From Hysterangium stoloniferum (Eukaryota > Basidiomycota > Agaricomycetes > Hysterangiales > Hysterangiaceae): DNA of 64,000 nucleotides. Location: NCBI GenBank assembly GCA_015178975.1, contig WHVD01000208.1, positions 1-64,000 on the forward strand, given 5' to 3'. The notes beneath the pieces are model-generated. The model saw nothing but the letters and a program-made list of their open reading frames with translations, made no database searches and was not told the DNA's origin. Of this stretch, positions 12,731 to 25,288 are shown piece by piece. How positions within the stretch are numbered: the first letter of the stretch is position 1; every line of letters begins with the position of its first letter. The translations under genes were made by a program, and so were the position numbers.

Positions 12731-13635
12731 CCATATAGATCCTTATTACAGTTGGCTAAGGGCTTATGGCTGGGTAAAGGTGATACTGTCATTTCTGAAA
12801 AAATCATGCGGCCTTTTGGGGTTCGATGTTCCATGCTTTACTTAATTAATGTTTATCACACGGTGAGCCTGATTTGGAGGCGGGATATTTACAAGGCACC
12901 TTTGGGAGTGGGCGCGCTTAGATCTGATCTTCTCAATGTTCTTGAAGAAGCACCGATCATGCTAGATGGCGACGACGACACAGTTGGTCCAATGGCAACT
13001 GCTTAATTGAGGTCGTGTGCCGTCAGGAAGCTATAGGATTTCTTATCAATTTATGGGAACACAGTTTACCCTAAGGTGTTGACAGTGGTTGAAATTTCGC
13101 CCAGTGACGATTTTCATTTTTACGGACCATTCACTCCTATGCATAATGACAAAGTACCGTTTAAAGGTTGTCCTCATGGCATGCTGCGATCCAGCTTATC
13201 AGTTGTCGAGTGATGTGCTAATATGGGTACGGAAGAAAGAGGAAAGTGCTGAAATTATCGGGGTTTACGGACCTAAATTGGAATCAGGGGTAGGCAGCTT
13301 GTAATATTAATATATAGTCATTCTTATAATTGCAGAATATTTATCTTCGTGTTGGATTAAATTTCACAATGAAGTAAACTTCTTAATTTAATAATATGAG
13401 TATCCCAATACAATGACTGATCTCTACAATTTATCGGAAAACCAGCGTTTGCTAAAATGGGCGTCTATAAGTTACTACGATCACACTCCGGTGTAGATCT
13501 TAATACGCTTATACTGCACTGGATATCAGACGTTGGTTCACTACCACGAGGAAGTTGTTGCCAACTGTTGGAACAACGACAACTTGCGACAATATACCAC
13601 TTGCCGCATTACCACCCAAAGTCGTTGATTTTGGT
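12731..13635. other. Spacer between the two transporter copies
   Basis: Short forward frames (12671-13006, 111 codons; 13089-13304; 13457-13639) show no domain I can name and do not align to the intact transporter. The last ~200 bp is the likely promoter and leader of the downstream gene. Confidence 0.35.
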
Positions 13636-16600
13636 ATGAAGTTCAGGTAAGGAAAGCCATTGTCACCTACGGCAGAATTCCGAATTCAAAATTATTGCTT
13701 GTTTTTCCTTCAGCCATTCCCTCAAGTTCAATGCTGTCTCAGATTGGTGGGACTACTACATTGCTTATGGATATCTGAAGAAGCAAATATATTATCTGGA
13801 GAAGCAGCAGAATCGTACTTCGACACCCCGTTACCGTGACGTCGACGTTGAGGAAGGTTCGGCCCTAATAGGACTTACCAGCTCGACTGATAGTCACTTC
13901 CGATCATTGTTGGATAAAGAATTGTTGAAGATCACCTCATTCTACGAGTCACAAGAAAAGGAGCTGTTTGACGAATTGGAAAAGCTTGACGAACTAGTGC
14001 TGAGCAAAGAGACTCAAGGTCTCCTTCCAGATGGAGCATACATTTATGACAGCGGCGACGAGGACGACGATGACCTCGACGAGATACTCTCATCGAGTGT
14101 TGACTTTTCAATGTCTGGCTCCCGAATTCGGTCCGGCTCTTCCAAGTCTCCACATAGGGGTAAAGAACTACTTTCCTTTCCATAAAGTTTCCTTATATTG
14201 CGTTTAGCGGCCGGAAAGCGACGCAATTCCCGCGCAGAGCGAAGATACAGTGTATCGTCCAGCGAGGATGCTGCCACCAGCATAGTTTCCGCTGATCTTA
14301 CACCCATTGAGGAGGATCGAGGTGAGAGTCTTAATGGTTTGGACCACCAGTATTTCATCGCTATTTACACGTAGCTCTCCCGCAAACATCTGGTACTGTG
14401 AGTTCTGGGGGACGTGTTGGACGGATCTTGAAGTCGATCGTGACGGATGGTCATGCACAAGATTCCATTTGGACGGCAAACACCTCGTATGCGTACGATA
14501 CCAGGGCATTGTTCAAAAGAAGGATCACAACCCTATATCTCTCGCTAACATCGTTGAGGTCGTATGTGGAACTCAACCATTCAGGCTTCAGGAAGATACT
14601 CAAGAAGTACTTTTGTTTATTTATTCATTATCTATCACAAGCCTTATAGCTATCCCTCAGATATGACAAGGTTACATATAGTGAAGTGAGTCACGAAGTA
14701 ATCCTAGTTGCACAGCTACGCTGACAATTGGTCCAGCTTAAGGACACATATCTCAACGATGTCGTCGACCAGGCGTATCCATTCTTGCTAACGACACGAG
14801 AGACACTCAAGGAAGCCATAACGCATGTAGTCATGTTGTATGCCAAGTGCGTGACGAGGGGGGACGTTTCCATCGCCAACAAGCAACTTCGCGTACATCA
14901 ACGAGAGCACATCGCGTGGGAGCGCGATACTGTTTGGCGACAAATGATCGGAAACGAACGACGTGTGGCTGACGATCCTAGTGACACAGAGCCTGGCCCT
15001 GATCTCCCTGGCTCGAAATCATCTAATTTTATAATCCGCACACGGTATGGCACCCTTAAATTTAAGAAGAAGAAGATTTTCGTTCCCATCGCGGCTGCCG
15101 TGTTTATCGCATTACTCCGTGGTAATGTGGTTGAAGGCGTCGAGGCGAACAATTGCTTTGCTATTCTGGTGTTTGCTACGTTGCTTTGGGCCACTGAGGT
15201 ATGTTCTTGCTGTTTAGTATTGATATTAGTCTGAGTAGAAAGGTCAGGCTATTCCGCTATTTGTGACGTCGCTGTTTGTACCACTACTACTGGTCACTTT
15301 GCGGACCGTACGCTCCAGCGATGAAAAGCCTGAACGCTTAAAGACCGCAGATGCTGCCAAGTGCGTATGTTATTATAATAGAGTGATAAATACCCATACG
15401 ACCGCGCCTAGATTTATATTTTCAGCCATGTTTGCGCCTACGATCATGTTACTGATTGGCGGCTTTACGATTGCTTCAGCCGTGAGCAAGACTAACATTG
15501 ACCGGGTGCTTATTACTCGTGTGCTCAGTTTGGCCGGGAAACGACCGAGTGTTGTTCTTCTTACTTTCATGGGTGTGGCTTGTTTTGCAAGTATGTGGAT
15601 AAGGTGCGTTTACATTTAATCGGGGCCAATGATATTGGCTAACATCGTCTGTTCAGTAATGTTGCAGCACCGACACTCTGCTTTAGCCTCATTCAAGTAA
15701 TACTATTTCCGATTGTGGGGGTCTATCATCAATTGATTATATGGTTTTAGCCGATTTTGCGAACATTACCACCCGGATCATCCTTTGCACCCGCTTTAAT
15801 TGTACGTCAGTACATACGTGTACAACGTTCTATGTTGATCCTTGTTTAGCTCGGTATCGCTTTGGCTGCTAACGTCGGGGGCCAAAGCTCTCCCATCTCC
15901 TCACCTCAGAATCTTATTGCTATCAGTTACATGAACCCTCCCATCAGCTGGCTGGAGTGGTTCGCTGTCGCTCTCCCTGTTTCGATCATCTCCTTGATTC
16001 TTATCTGGCTTTTGCTTGTGGTGAGCTATCGGCCTGGCATCACAGCTGACGGCGAGATGTTAGAAATCAGACCAATAAGGCCAACGAAAGAGAAGTTCAC
16101 ACTGAAACAATGGTGGGTGACACTGGTGTGCTTTACCACGATCGGACTATGGTGTATAGAACCCTCGATTGAGGATTATGTGGGAGATATGGGTGTTATT
16201 GCCATTTTACCGATTGTGGCATTCTTTTCGACAGGCGTGCTGAAGAAGGTATGGATTAAATTTCAACTGTCGAGGTTTTACATGTCTAGATATCACACTA
16301 GGATGATTTCGAGCAATTCTTGTGGTCGATTGTTTGTTAGTATATTCTAGCGGCTTGATGCGTTTGACTCCCCGCTAATACCAGTATTTCAGTTCTTGCG
16401 ATGGGTGGCATTGCGCTAGGCAAGGCCGTGGATTCCAGTGGACTTTTATCTATTGCGGACAACCTTGTTCGTGGAATGATCGATGGCCTATCATTATACC
16501 GCGTTGTACTGGTGTTGTCTGTAGTTGTTCTGGTCAGATTTGAACAGTATCTGTGTGTTGTTGAAATCTAACGCCCCGCTTGTAGATTGTGTCCACATTT

Positions 16601-17074
16601 ATAAGCCACACCATTGCGAGTGTCCTGCTCGTCCCAATCGCTGCAGAGTTTGGCAAACAATTCGACCCGCCACACCCTCAGCTTTTGATCTTCATTACCG
16701 GGCTCATTTGTTCTACTGGCATGGGCATGCCCGTATCTGGGTTCCCTAATCAGACTGCGTACGTGGGGAATATCTTCCATGCTTTGGAATGCTGACAGTG
16801 TCGTATTTGTGCTTCGTAGCGCTAACCAGGTTGATGAACTGGGCAAATTGTATCTCACTAACATCGATTTCCTCAAGAATGGTGTTCCCGCTAGTATTAT
16901 CGCAACCATGGTACGTCCAGTCTCCCGGGCCCATGTTTCACAGTGCATTGTGAGTGCTAATGTTGATACACAGGTCGTATCGACACTTGGGTATGTACTT
17001 ATGCGCGTAATTGGGTATGTATCTTTACTGGTGGATTGGTTTTTTCGACTAATGCGTTTATTGCTAGGTTGTAA
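13636..17074 (+). CDS. SPX-domain low-affinity phosphate transporter (Pho87/Pho90/Pho91 type)
   Basis: The family imports phosphate at the plasma membrane or exports it from the vacuole; which one cannot be told from sequence. I derive 17 exons: 13636-13646, 13714-14159, 14208-14321, 14375-14606, 14661-14685, 14737-15198, 15248-15360, 15412-15603, 15657-15696, 15751-15801, 15850-16248, 16302-16335, 16393-16532, 16586-16758, 16820-16910, 16974-17014 and 17068-17074. Together they give 856 aa; yeast members are about 880-920. The first exon (MKFS) joins to HSLKFNAVSDWW, the canonical SPX start. The second SPX block has FKRRITTLYLSLTSL and KILKKYDK, the basic inositol-polyphosphate surface. An acidic, Ser-rich linker separates the blocks. 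From about residue 380 come ~12 hydrophobic spans of the DASS/SLC13 permease fold, with the ANVGGQSSPISSPQN and GMGMPVSGFPNQ signatures. It ends Gly-Leu. Confidence 0.95.
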
Positions 17075-19194
17075 AGACATTACATGTTATTATGCATATT
17101 GTATATTGTGGGTGACCGCTAGTTATAGCAATATGCTTCCATAACTTGGAGTAGCTCCTATTACAATCATGGCGTGTATGGGATATCTGTCTGCGGAATT
17201 TAGCATGCATAAGTGAATATTGTCGAGATTAATAAGCTTTAGGAAAATGGTAAATTGCATATATGAGTGTGAGGTCTAAGTCTGTTCTCGGTCCGTAACC
17301 ATGCTAGCCGGCCAAGCCTACACAATCATGAGGGAGACCTCCATAAAAGCGCCACACCGAAAAGTGCCACTCATCGACAAGGGTTCACCGACACCCATTA
17401 TAATAGAGATATTTGGCCCCCTTGCATCTCCTGCTCCACTTAGATTCACGTACACCCTGTCGTCCGCGTCCGACTACTTTGATGCAGATCCTTCAGTCGT
17501 AGTTTTCCCTCGCCGCTAACTACTCGGCTACTCGGCTTATGAAGTGCAGATTTATGCGTGCTCTCCAGAATTAGTGAATGATGTGAAAAAGCAGCTATTA
17601 CGGCAGTCTGGGATAAATCTAGCAAGTCGATTCGTTGACTTGCCCCCGAGCGAAAAGCCCCCAACTTCGTTTTATAGTTTGCCTACTTCCGGGTAGCTGG
17701 CTGGAATAGACGCTTATCACACTTGGGGATGAGACATTGAATGCTGTCACAGGCTTTACTAGTGAAAATCCACTGCGGATAATGTTGATTGCTCATCAGT
17801 CTGCTGGTTCCACTGTCAAGTCGGGAAAAAGAGGTCTTTCGAAACGCCGTATCCTACCCGGGTCTCGGGTCCCAACCAACAAGCCTTTGTAGAACTACTG
17901 CCTTACATTCATCCGATTCTATGAGGTTCAGGAACTAGAGTCTCTCTCCTGGGAGAGCAATCAAGTATCAATATCTCACTGATCCCCCAGGTAATCAATC
18001 GCTACCCCCGGATCCTATTGACACCCTCTAATGTATGTTGTCCTTTTATTATCAACCTCGCAAATCCGTCTTGGAGCTCACGGTCTGGGGATTATCAACA
18101 GCTTCACTGTTTCTTTATCCAGCTCAAAATTCGTACTTCAATCCTCTTCACTTCGATGGCGTTCAAACAGCCACCACACGGATATGAGTCTGTGTTCCAG
18201 TTCGGTCTCCCGCAACTCAAAGCACTGCTCAACTAAAAGACTGGACGGGAAGCACTACTGACCGACTACGACAATGTGGAGCAAGGTGTTTGTCTATTAT
18301 CGCGGACCATTGTTGAAAATTCCCCTCTAAATTATACCCTTACATAGTACTGCTTTTCCAGCCGGACATGAACCGAATCGAGGGAGGGAGGGAACGGGAC
18401 GTATTCCCTAAGATCTCATAATGCTCTTGTAAGATTTGGTGTGTTCGGTAACGACTTCAATAGTAAAGACAAGTGTCCATAGGCATTGCCCCTGGATGGA
18501 TTCCCCGTGAGTACAATCTTTCTAACATTTATGGCACAGCTCATCTATCCCTCTGAATCGCTCGCCTACTTCCCATTATTGAACATTTACCGCGAATCGT
18601 TTAACCCTAAAAATGGTCTTCGCCGTGACCCCGAAGGTTAGGCATTTATACCGTGCTTCATTAGCAACAGGTGGCGCAATAGGGATCATTGTCTCAGCTT
18701 CGGTTCTCCCGCCGGCCCCCTTTTTTTGAGGGCAGAACCTCATGGACGGCGACGACTCAGTGACGAAAGTTCCAAAGCACTTGCCGACACGGTGATGGAC
18801 GCTGGATTGAAGCCTCTTATATCAAACGATCCACCGCTCGTTTCCTTGTATGTCTCGATCCGCTCCGCTCGTATGACATCCAATCCCACGTAGATTGTAT
18901 TCAAGGCTATTGTGACTGGCTATCCGCTGATAATGAAATGATCTACTCGTTCGGAATGCAAGGATGTGCTAGAGTAGCCTGTATTGGTGTAAGCTCTCAA
19001 CCGAACATTCTAAATTCTTCCCAGACACGGTTTAACGGCTGTTCCATCATTGGAAGATATTGATGCAAATACATATGCGCTTGGTCTGCGTAAAGCAAAA
19101 TGAAAGCATATGCATATTGTAAGAACCTCTAGGTGAATTATAAACACAGATGGGAAGCATGATAACCATCCAACAAGACTCCAACATGATTCGA
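17075..19194. other. Region without a recognisable gene
   Basis: Short open stretches are scattered in several frames. 17301-17519 reads FGPLASPAPLRFTYTLSSAS. 17528-17690 is an open frame through YEVQIYACSPELVNDVKK. 17740-17820 reads ENPLRIMLIAHQSAGS. 18613-18730 encodes MVFAVTPKVRHLYRASLATG. 18733-18890 reads RRRLSDESSKALADTVMDAG. Some look protein-like but they do not join into one model with plausible splice sites. The best reading is one or two decayed genes. I cannot name a family. Confidence 0.35.
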
Positions 19195-21041
19195 TTACAG
19201 TATCTCAGCTGTAATGTGACCGAAGCAAGAGTCCTCGACTCTATGTATATTTGTTACCTTCCAGCCAGCTTCGGCAAGGAGGGATACGATTTGACTAAGT
19301 GTTCGTTCTTGGCTATGGAACATCGTTTGCATCTGTGGAGGTATGTAACAAACTGAAAAAAAAAACAGGAGAACGATGAACACCCACAGTTAAATCAATC
19401 CAATATGCGACAGCGTTAGCCCGTCCAAAGTTGGCCAAGAGAGGTGATGGGGCCAATGTCTTTGCAGCCCCAGGCAAGTTGCTCGCATCTGTATTGTCCG
19501 CGCACGCATAAGGAATAATGTATTCTCCAAGGAGCAGCTTCGTGTAGGGTTGCGCCGCATCACGCAAAAGCTGAAGGATCTTTAGCGCAAACGCGTCGGG
19601 CCAGTCGTGACAGATAGCACGAAGTAAGAAGACCGAGGCATTCTTACAGGGCTGGGGTTCGAAAAAGTCGTGCGCTGTGTATATCTTAGATCAAGGTGGG
19701 TAGATATTATAGGCTCGAACGAACCTTGGAATTGAACGCGGCCAGAAGTCAGGGCGTCTGGTAGCTCCGCCTTCCAAAGCTTTGGAGACCCAAAAGATTT
19801 AGGACATGTTCAAAGCTCTGCAAACGCGAAACATACCCCTTCACCCAGTCCGATTACCTTTGGGCGATCCTGAATGATCATGCGAATATTTGGATGGGCC
19901 TTCGCTATCTGCAATGCCAAGGATCCAATACCTCCGCCAACATCGACCATCAGATTATTTCCCGGAAGAAGTGAAGCCCAGGGGAAACCTAACGCCGGTA
20001 AGCCGTGTAAAGATACCGGGATAAAGCTAGGTACCATGCAAAATGGCATCTGGTGCCTCCCATTGAGCAGTCCCTTTCATGGCGACACCAAAGCGCCTAA
20101 CCCTATTTGTGGACTCAAGCCATTGGAAAAACGGAAGATCAACGCTCAGAGCACGTCGGAAAGGTGCTTGAGAGGGCTCCGAAGAGTGCTTAGTTTTAGA
20201 ATCAGTGTAAGCTTCCGTCAAGTAGGCCGAGGCCTTGAACATTTCGTCGCCTCTGTATCATATTAGCATGTATGCGATGAGAAGTTACAGATGGGTCGCA
20301 CGCCATGTCAACGAATGCCGCCATTCCGTTGGTATTATCATACTTGGCTGCAGGGCTACACAGCGACGCTAAGTAAAGATTATGGGATGATGTATAAAAT
20401 AAAATGCTCACTCGGCCAAAATTTCCTCTACAGATTTTCCTGTATCGATGAAGGATGATATCCTGTTGTTGGCGAATATATTGGGCTTCACTTCCCGATA
20501 AATATGATGGGTAGCCAAAAGACGCAAGGCATGACCTACGGATCAGCGGGTGTTCCTTTATCAGCACTCGAAATCTCAAAAATGAAGGTAAGAGTGGGAT
20601 TGACTCATTTTGGGAGCATTCTGATCACTCTTTTTAGCGATCTCGTCGACATGCAAGCCTTCAGGACCAGCTACGCGAAGAATTTCAGTCACATGAGTCT
20701 GCTCCGCAAAGCGCAAGCACGCTGGGAGATGGTACTAAAAGAGGGTGAGCTCGAATTACGCGGGAGACATAATTGTAACCAACAGCCATGGACGCATCAA
20801 ACAAGGTAAACGATGGACGCTGCACGGTGACGGCCAGTTGTTCTGCGGCAGCCACAATCTTGTTCGTAGCATCCACACAATGCGCGACGGCACTTTCTGA
20901 CTCGCCTGGCGTAAATGATTTATCGAGAGAAGGCCAATCGAGGTTCCTTCCCTTAAAATGGACCTCGAGATGGTCTAAAGCATGACCGATGAGGGAATGC
21001 AATTGACGAAGAGTTTGAAAAGTGGACATAATGGGAGACAA
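19195..21041 (-). CDS. SAM-dependent O-methyltransferase (fungal COMT-like)
   Basis: It transfers methyl from S-adenosylmethionine to a hydroxyl, typically on an aromatic or polyketide metabolite; the substrate is unknown. Reverse-strand exons read: 21041-20784; 20734-20629 (EQTHVTEILRVAGPEGLHVDEIAKK); 20535-20412 (ALRLLATHHIYREVKPNIFA, ending EEILAD); 20355 to about 20310; about 20295-20035 (EMFKASAYLTEAYTD); 19988-19838; 19779-19725; 19674-19388; 19332-19195. The SAM motif I is LMVDVGGGIGS, followed by the acidic IIQDRP. HDFFEPQP and CHDWPD, which holds the presumed catalytic His, follow. The C-terminus has the family's FHSQERTLSQIVSLLAEAGW. I could not place one splice junction in frame (about 20295-20310), and the intron before exon 3 is unusually long (~93 bp). 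The gene may therefore be damaged there. Confidence 0.82.
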
Positions 21042-22452
21042 TGTGCATGGACTGCAACGACTCTAATTTATGTGGGGATGCGAACCAAATAGTTTAATTG
21101 TTATTTCCCTGAATTGCCATCATGCTACCTATTGCCCGGATTGTGACTGGCCTAAAAGGGTCAATTTCTATACTGACGCCAGGAACGAGGCCGCGAAAGA
21201 AACATAGAATTCAGTTCAGCACACGCGTAGCATGTCCAGTAATTTAAAGGTAAGTGACTTCCCGTCTATTATTTCCTCATAGGACCATTCGGAGCTGGCC
21301 CTCCGGGTTTTATAGCTTTATTGGTGCAGATGGACCGATGAAATCGGGATGACACAAGGCTCGGCCGTTTTTCAACACAGTAAGTATTTGTGTCACTCTT
21401 GATATATTTCTAAAAAAAATTCGAATGGCGGAAAAATGTACAAGGGGCGGAGAAACAAGCGAATAGATGCCTCATAGTGAAAGTTGACCGCAGTGTTCTG
21501 AGGAAAGAGAGGATGCCCCCAGGAACTTGGTGCCTTTGTACCAACGAGAGCTGCAACCAGAGCAAGGGTAATAGCTTAGGGTGAAATGACACTTACCAGG
21601 AGTGTGAAGAATCGAATAATCCAGTCAGGTTATAGCTCAGTTTAATGGATGATTTCGATTACACCTGACAGAAAGGCGTATTGTCCCACTGACCTTTGAG
21701 CCCACTAGCGAGTAACATCATAGCCCTAGATCAGTGACCGGTATGACTTTCGACAAGCCAATAAGAATTTAAACCCGAGCCTCGCGTTAGAATCGGTTAT
21801 AATTGTTATACATTAATAAATGGCACAGAAAGCGATCATGTATAAATAATAACTCTGGATTCTTACACTCACAAGCACAGTAACTAGCACAGATTTATGG
21901 AGTGGCACACTTGTAAATCGGAGACTTACTATGTGTATGACCAAAATATTTACGTATTCACATCAATTAACAATTCCACAAACCAACAACTTATTGACTG
22001 CTTAAAGCGGCTGTGGTCTGAAAGTGGTGTGGGGTTGGGTTCAAATATAGCCGAACTCCTTAGACTCCCGATTTAGTAATTGTCTTATCTCTTTAAAGTT
22101 TATTTATTGTAAGTAACCCCATTTTAATATTATTGACCCTGAATTCTATCTCCGACCTAATGTGCCCGTAAGTGGCTTCCATTCAAGGGTCCCATTCTTA
22201 TGAAAGCCTCGGCATCCACTCAATTTAGTTAATTAATACTTATATGACATTAGTGATAGCCAGACACCTGGCTTATGGCGTCGCTTAGTGGAACCATATA
22301 ATGCTCATTGAGCGGATCTTGCCTCTTTGTGTTACCCCACTATTATCGATATTCTGCATTTACACTTCGTGAGGTAGTGTATAGCTCTCTCTCTCTGTAC
22401 ACGGCAACCTGATTACACCTCCTTCACCGTAGAGTCTCAGACCATTATCGTC
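21042..22452. other. Divergent intergenic region
   Basis: It lies between two divergently transcribed genes. A possible tiny spliced frame begins at 21234 (MSSNLK, donor GTAAGTGA), but it ends quickly and is not supported. A short CT repeat (22384-22398) sits ~60 bp upstream of the next start codon; CT-rich leaders are common at fungal transcription starts. The rest is AT-rich with nothing identifiable. Confidence 0.4.
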
Positions 22453-22944
22453 ATGCCCGAGAATTCCACTTCGAGCTCCGGAAGTAGTGGCAGTGGTAGC
22501 AGCAGCAGCGGTGACGGTGGCTATCAAGTAACCAGCTCTGGGACGAACAGCCAGGTAGACCTCGTATTGCCTTAGTTACAAACATCCCAAACTAACTTTT
22601 AACTCTTCAAAGGGCAACCACTACTGTTCACGCGATTACGGTTCCTCTGCTAGCAACTCAAACAGCTATCATTATAGGTCTGTTTTAATATACAATTCTT
22701 CTCTGCTATTGTCTGACCGCATTCTTACTGTCCAGCAACCAAGATGGCTCTTATTACTACTCCAATCCTAATGGTTCCACCTGTACGTCCAGATCACCGT
22801 ATTCCCTTGCTGCTTTGCTCATCAAGTTTAATCCCTTGATAACTTCAATTCCTAGACTACAATTCTGGCTCTGGATACGCGAGCTACTCTGACGGAAATG
22901 GTGGTGGGTTCACACAGAGTGGTGAGCAAAAGAGCTCAAAGTAG
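22453..22944 (+). CDS. Small Ser/Gly/Tyr-rich protein (100 aa)
   Basis: Exons 22453-22554, 22613-22677, 22736-22782 and 22856-22944 join in frame to 100 aa. All introns are GT-AG, 58-73 bp. The N-terminus is a Ser/Gly run with a MPENSTSSSG start. The middle and C-terminal parts repeat a short pattern of Tyr-Ser-Asn/Gly: NSYHYSNQDGSYYYSNPNGS and TYYNSGSGYASYSDGNG. There is no signal peptide and no membrane segment; the composition is low-complexity and prion- or linker-like. Four small exons kept in frame make it a real gene. I recall similar short Tyr/Gly-rich proteins as widespread in Agaricomycetes, but I cannot give a function. Confidence 0.8.
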
Positions 22945-23479
22945 ACGTAGCGAGTCTGTGCCTTTTCAGTGATGCCAATGTACAAATATGATGAATAAAC
23001 AAATGATGCTGTTATTTCTAAGTAAATGGCTGTGTAATAAGGTATGTATTAATGAAGTTTTCCCTGATAAATATGGCACTAAGGTATACTGTATATTTCG
23101 CTTCAATAGGCTTGTCCTCAAATTTCTCTACGACCAAGAAATTTTAGAACCCGTCCAACATTTCCAATGGTTGGATCGTGACGTAGGATATCTGATCCCA
23201 TGTGTGCCAACGAATATCGACTGCTCCTGTGTCAGAGCCTGAGACCAGCCCGAGACTTCCTCCAAATTACCTGATTTCTTTTATCTTTCCGACTGACACA
23301 AATTATGTGTGGAACCTCAACATACCGCCTACAAGTTATTCTTGTCATGCCCTCGAGCTGGCCATAGTTTAGGGTGATGGGGTGTTTCCTTCGATCAGGG
23401 ACCTTCAAATTTACGAGTCTGAACACTATAGTAGAGACTATGTATTCAGTGGGCTGTTACATACTGGCTAGAGATTCTG
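22945..23479. other. Region without a supported gene
   Basis: An 84-codon forward frame (22988-23242) has no domain I can recognise. This is the boundary between the host gene island and the retroelement block. Confidence 0.3.
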
Positions 23480-23700
23480 TAAACTTCCTTCACTGCCCAG
23501 ACCCCTCCCCTGGGTTATCTATGACAGACAAACCAAGCATGCCAATCAAACATTGGAACAATACCTCCATGTATATTGTAATTATCAACAAGACAATTAA
23601 AAACCTCTTCTCCCACTTGCTGAATTTGCTTACAACAACACTCCCAGTGCCACCATCACCCTTCTTTGCTAACAAAGGTTATAATCCTAATATCACAGTT
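23480..23700 (+). pseudogene. gypsy-1/2 integrase fragment
   Basis: At nucleotide level it matches 1220-1420: the same stretch that encodes QTERVNQTLEQYLHVY and FANKGYNPNITV in gypsy-1. It has frameshifts, and an LTR starting at 23701 truncates it. Confidence 0.85.
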
Positions 23701-23941
23701 TGTGAAGAGTTGTAGAAGTTCTGACCACTCAATATACAAAGAATATTGACCCTCTAGGTATGATAGGATTATATTGACTATTGAAGTACAATGTAGGTAA
23801 GAAAAAGAGAATAATTATCATAAGTAGCCATAAGGGAGCTGGAGGTGATTATGATAATAAATGGAATTGACCCTTGGGGTACAATTTGATGGAACTAGTC
23901 CAATGAAATGGAGATGAGTGGGAGTAGTTTTGATAGGATCC
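23701..23941 (-). mobile_element. LTR-C fragment (inverted)
   Basis: TGTGAAGAGTTGTAGAAGTTC is the reverse complement of the LTR-C 3' end. The rest aligns with the first ~230 bp of 52757-53402. A second LTR-C (23942-24475) is inserted at its right edge. Confidence 0.75.
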
Positions 23942-24475
23942 TGTGAGGAGTATGCTTTTACCACAGTTTCATTGTGGTAAAGCACTCCTTTTATTTTATT
24001 TATATTTTACATATTCTATTCATATTTTTCTATCTTTCATATTCTTCGAATATTGCATATTTCATTAGTTGTGTAATACATAAAGAATATTTATTTAGTG
24101 TTTATGAGTTTTTTAATAAAAGAGGTTATTGTAAGCATTGTGTATACTTGTGGGTGCACTCAGCACCAATTAGAACTCAGACACACTTTAACCCAAGAAC
24201 CACCACTCGTAAGACACAAACTAGGTCTACTACGAGCGGTGATCAGGGTAACGTGTCAGCTACCACATAGGTAGCATTATCTGAACTACTGAATACTTCT
24301 GGCCTCGAACTGTAATAGTCGAGGCCTCCACTCGAACCATTGCACTTGTTGACTCCTTCGTCATCTTGTGCTCTTTCTCTCACTTTCTCTTATATTGCAC
24401 CGAATAGGTCAATATCCTCCTCTTCTACTCATTTCTTCGTATATAGAACGGTCTGAACTTTTACCACTCTTCACA
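23942..24475 (+). mobile_element. Solo LTR-C with target duplication GATCC
   Basis: It runs from TGTGAGGAGTATGCTTTTAC to CCACTCTTCACA, 534 bp. GATCC lies on both sides (23937-23941 and 24476-24480), which proves insertion followed by LTR-LTR recombination. Confidence 0.92.
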
Positions 24476-25108
24476 GATCCCATCATTTTCAGGCCTCCAC
24501 TTCTCATTATCAGAACCTCTGCCCACATCATTACCCCTTCCCACATCATTACCCCTTCCCACATCATTACCCCTTCCCACATCATTACCCCTTCCCACAT
24601 CATTACCCTTGTGGCACCCCCAATACTTGTTTATATTACAATATTACACTCCCATCCCATTCCATCTCCACTCCACCCATTCCTCTGTTTCTCTATGCAT
24701 ACTCTTATGTATTTGCCACCTAGTATCACCTCTTAAGTAATATACATTAGTTTTCTATATCTCCCCACCTCATCATCACTCTCTTGATCTGTTTCTATAC
24801 CTTGCTTCTTTGATTGGCTTTCCAATCACCCATCTTGATGTAGTATAAAGATCCTTTCATATACACTACAGTTATTTAGTTTGAATATTGACTTAGATTA
24901 GCCTCTCTTAGTTTCCCATCCTTTCTCTCACCATCATATCCCTCAAGAGTGGTTTTCAGCAAGCTGCAACCCTTTACATTTCTCTTGACTCTTAGTAATT
25001 CAGCCCTCCAGTTGATTAAGCTAAGTGTTGACCATTGTTCATATCATACTATCTGCTCTGTTTTGAAATACCAGAGCACCCTGACAGTTTGCGTGAGGGT
25101 GCAACACT
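24476..25108 (+). repeat. Unclassified dispersed repeat (possible LTR)
   Basis: A pyrimidine-rich, CpG-poor stretch with a TATA-like GTAGTATAAAGATCC near 24840. The end ACCAGAGCACCCTGACAG resembles 4990-5035. It may be the remains of another LTR family. No coding potential. Confidence 0.4.
24513..24610 (+). repeat. 18-bp minisatellite
   Basis: About five tandem copies of CCCACATCATTACCCCTT, nearly perfect. The 18-bp period makes repeated HIITPS in one forward frame, which is a by-product and not a gene. Confidence 0.92.
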
Positions 25109-25288
25109 GTTAAGGTGTATGCAGAGCTTAGCAGAGGGTTTCTGGAGAAACCCATGGATAATCCAGGAGGACTTGGCTTCAGCTTATAGGCTGCACCCTT
25201 GTAAGATCATGGCATCCAATTTCAGACAAACAGACGGGAATCCCAGGGAGTCTGGGAGTAGTTGGTGGATTGAGAGGTTGGAGGGTTG
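25109..25288 (-). mobile_element. gypsy LTR fragment (inverted), continued at 26110-26156
   Basis: The reverse complement matches the 3' part of the gypsy-1 type LTR, including the shared core GGCTTCAGCTTATAGGCTGC near 25171. A gypsy-1 solo LTR splits it, and the gypsy-2 LTR at 26157 then truncates it. Confidence 0.7.

Noticed and set aside
19150..19356. 68-codon forward frame
   Set aside because: It is opposite the C-terminal exon of the O-methyltransferase, whose reverse reading matches the family.
24513..24610. Short direct repeats resembling a CRISPR array
   Set aside because: Units are contiguous 18-bp tandem repeats without spacers, in a eukaryotic context.
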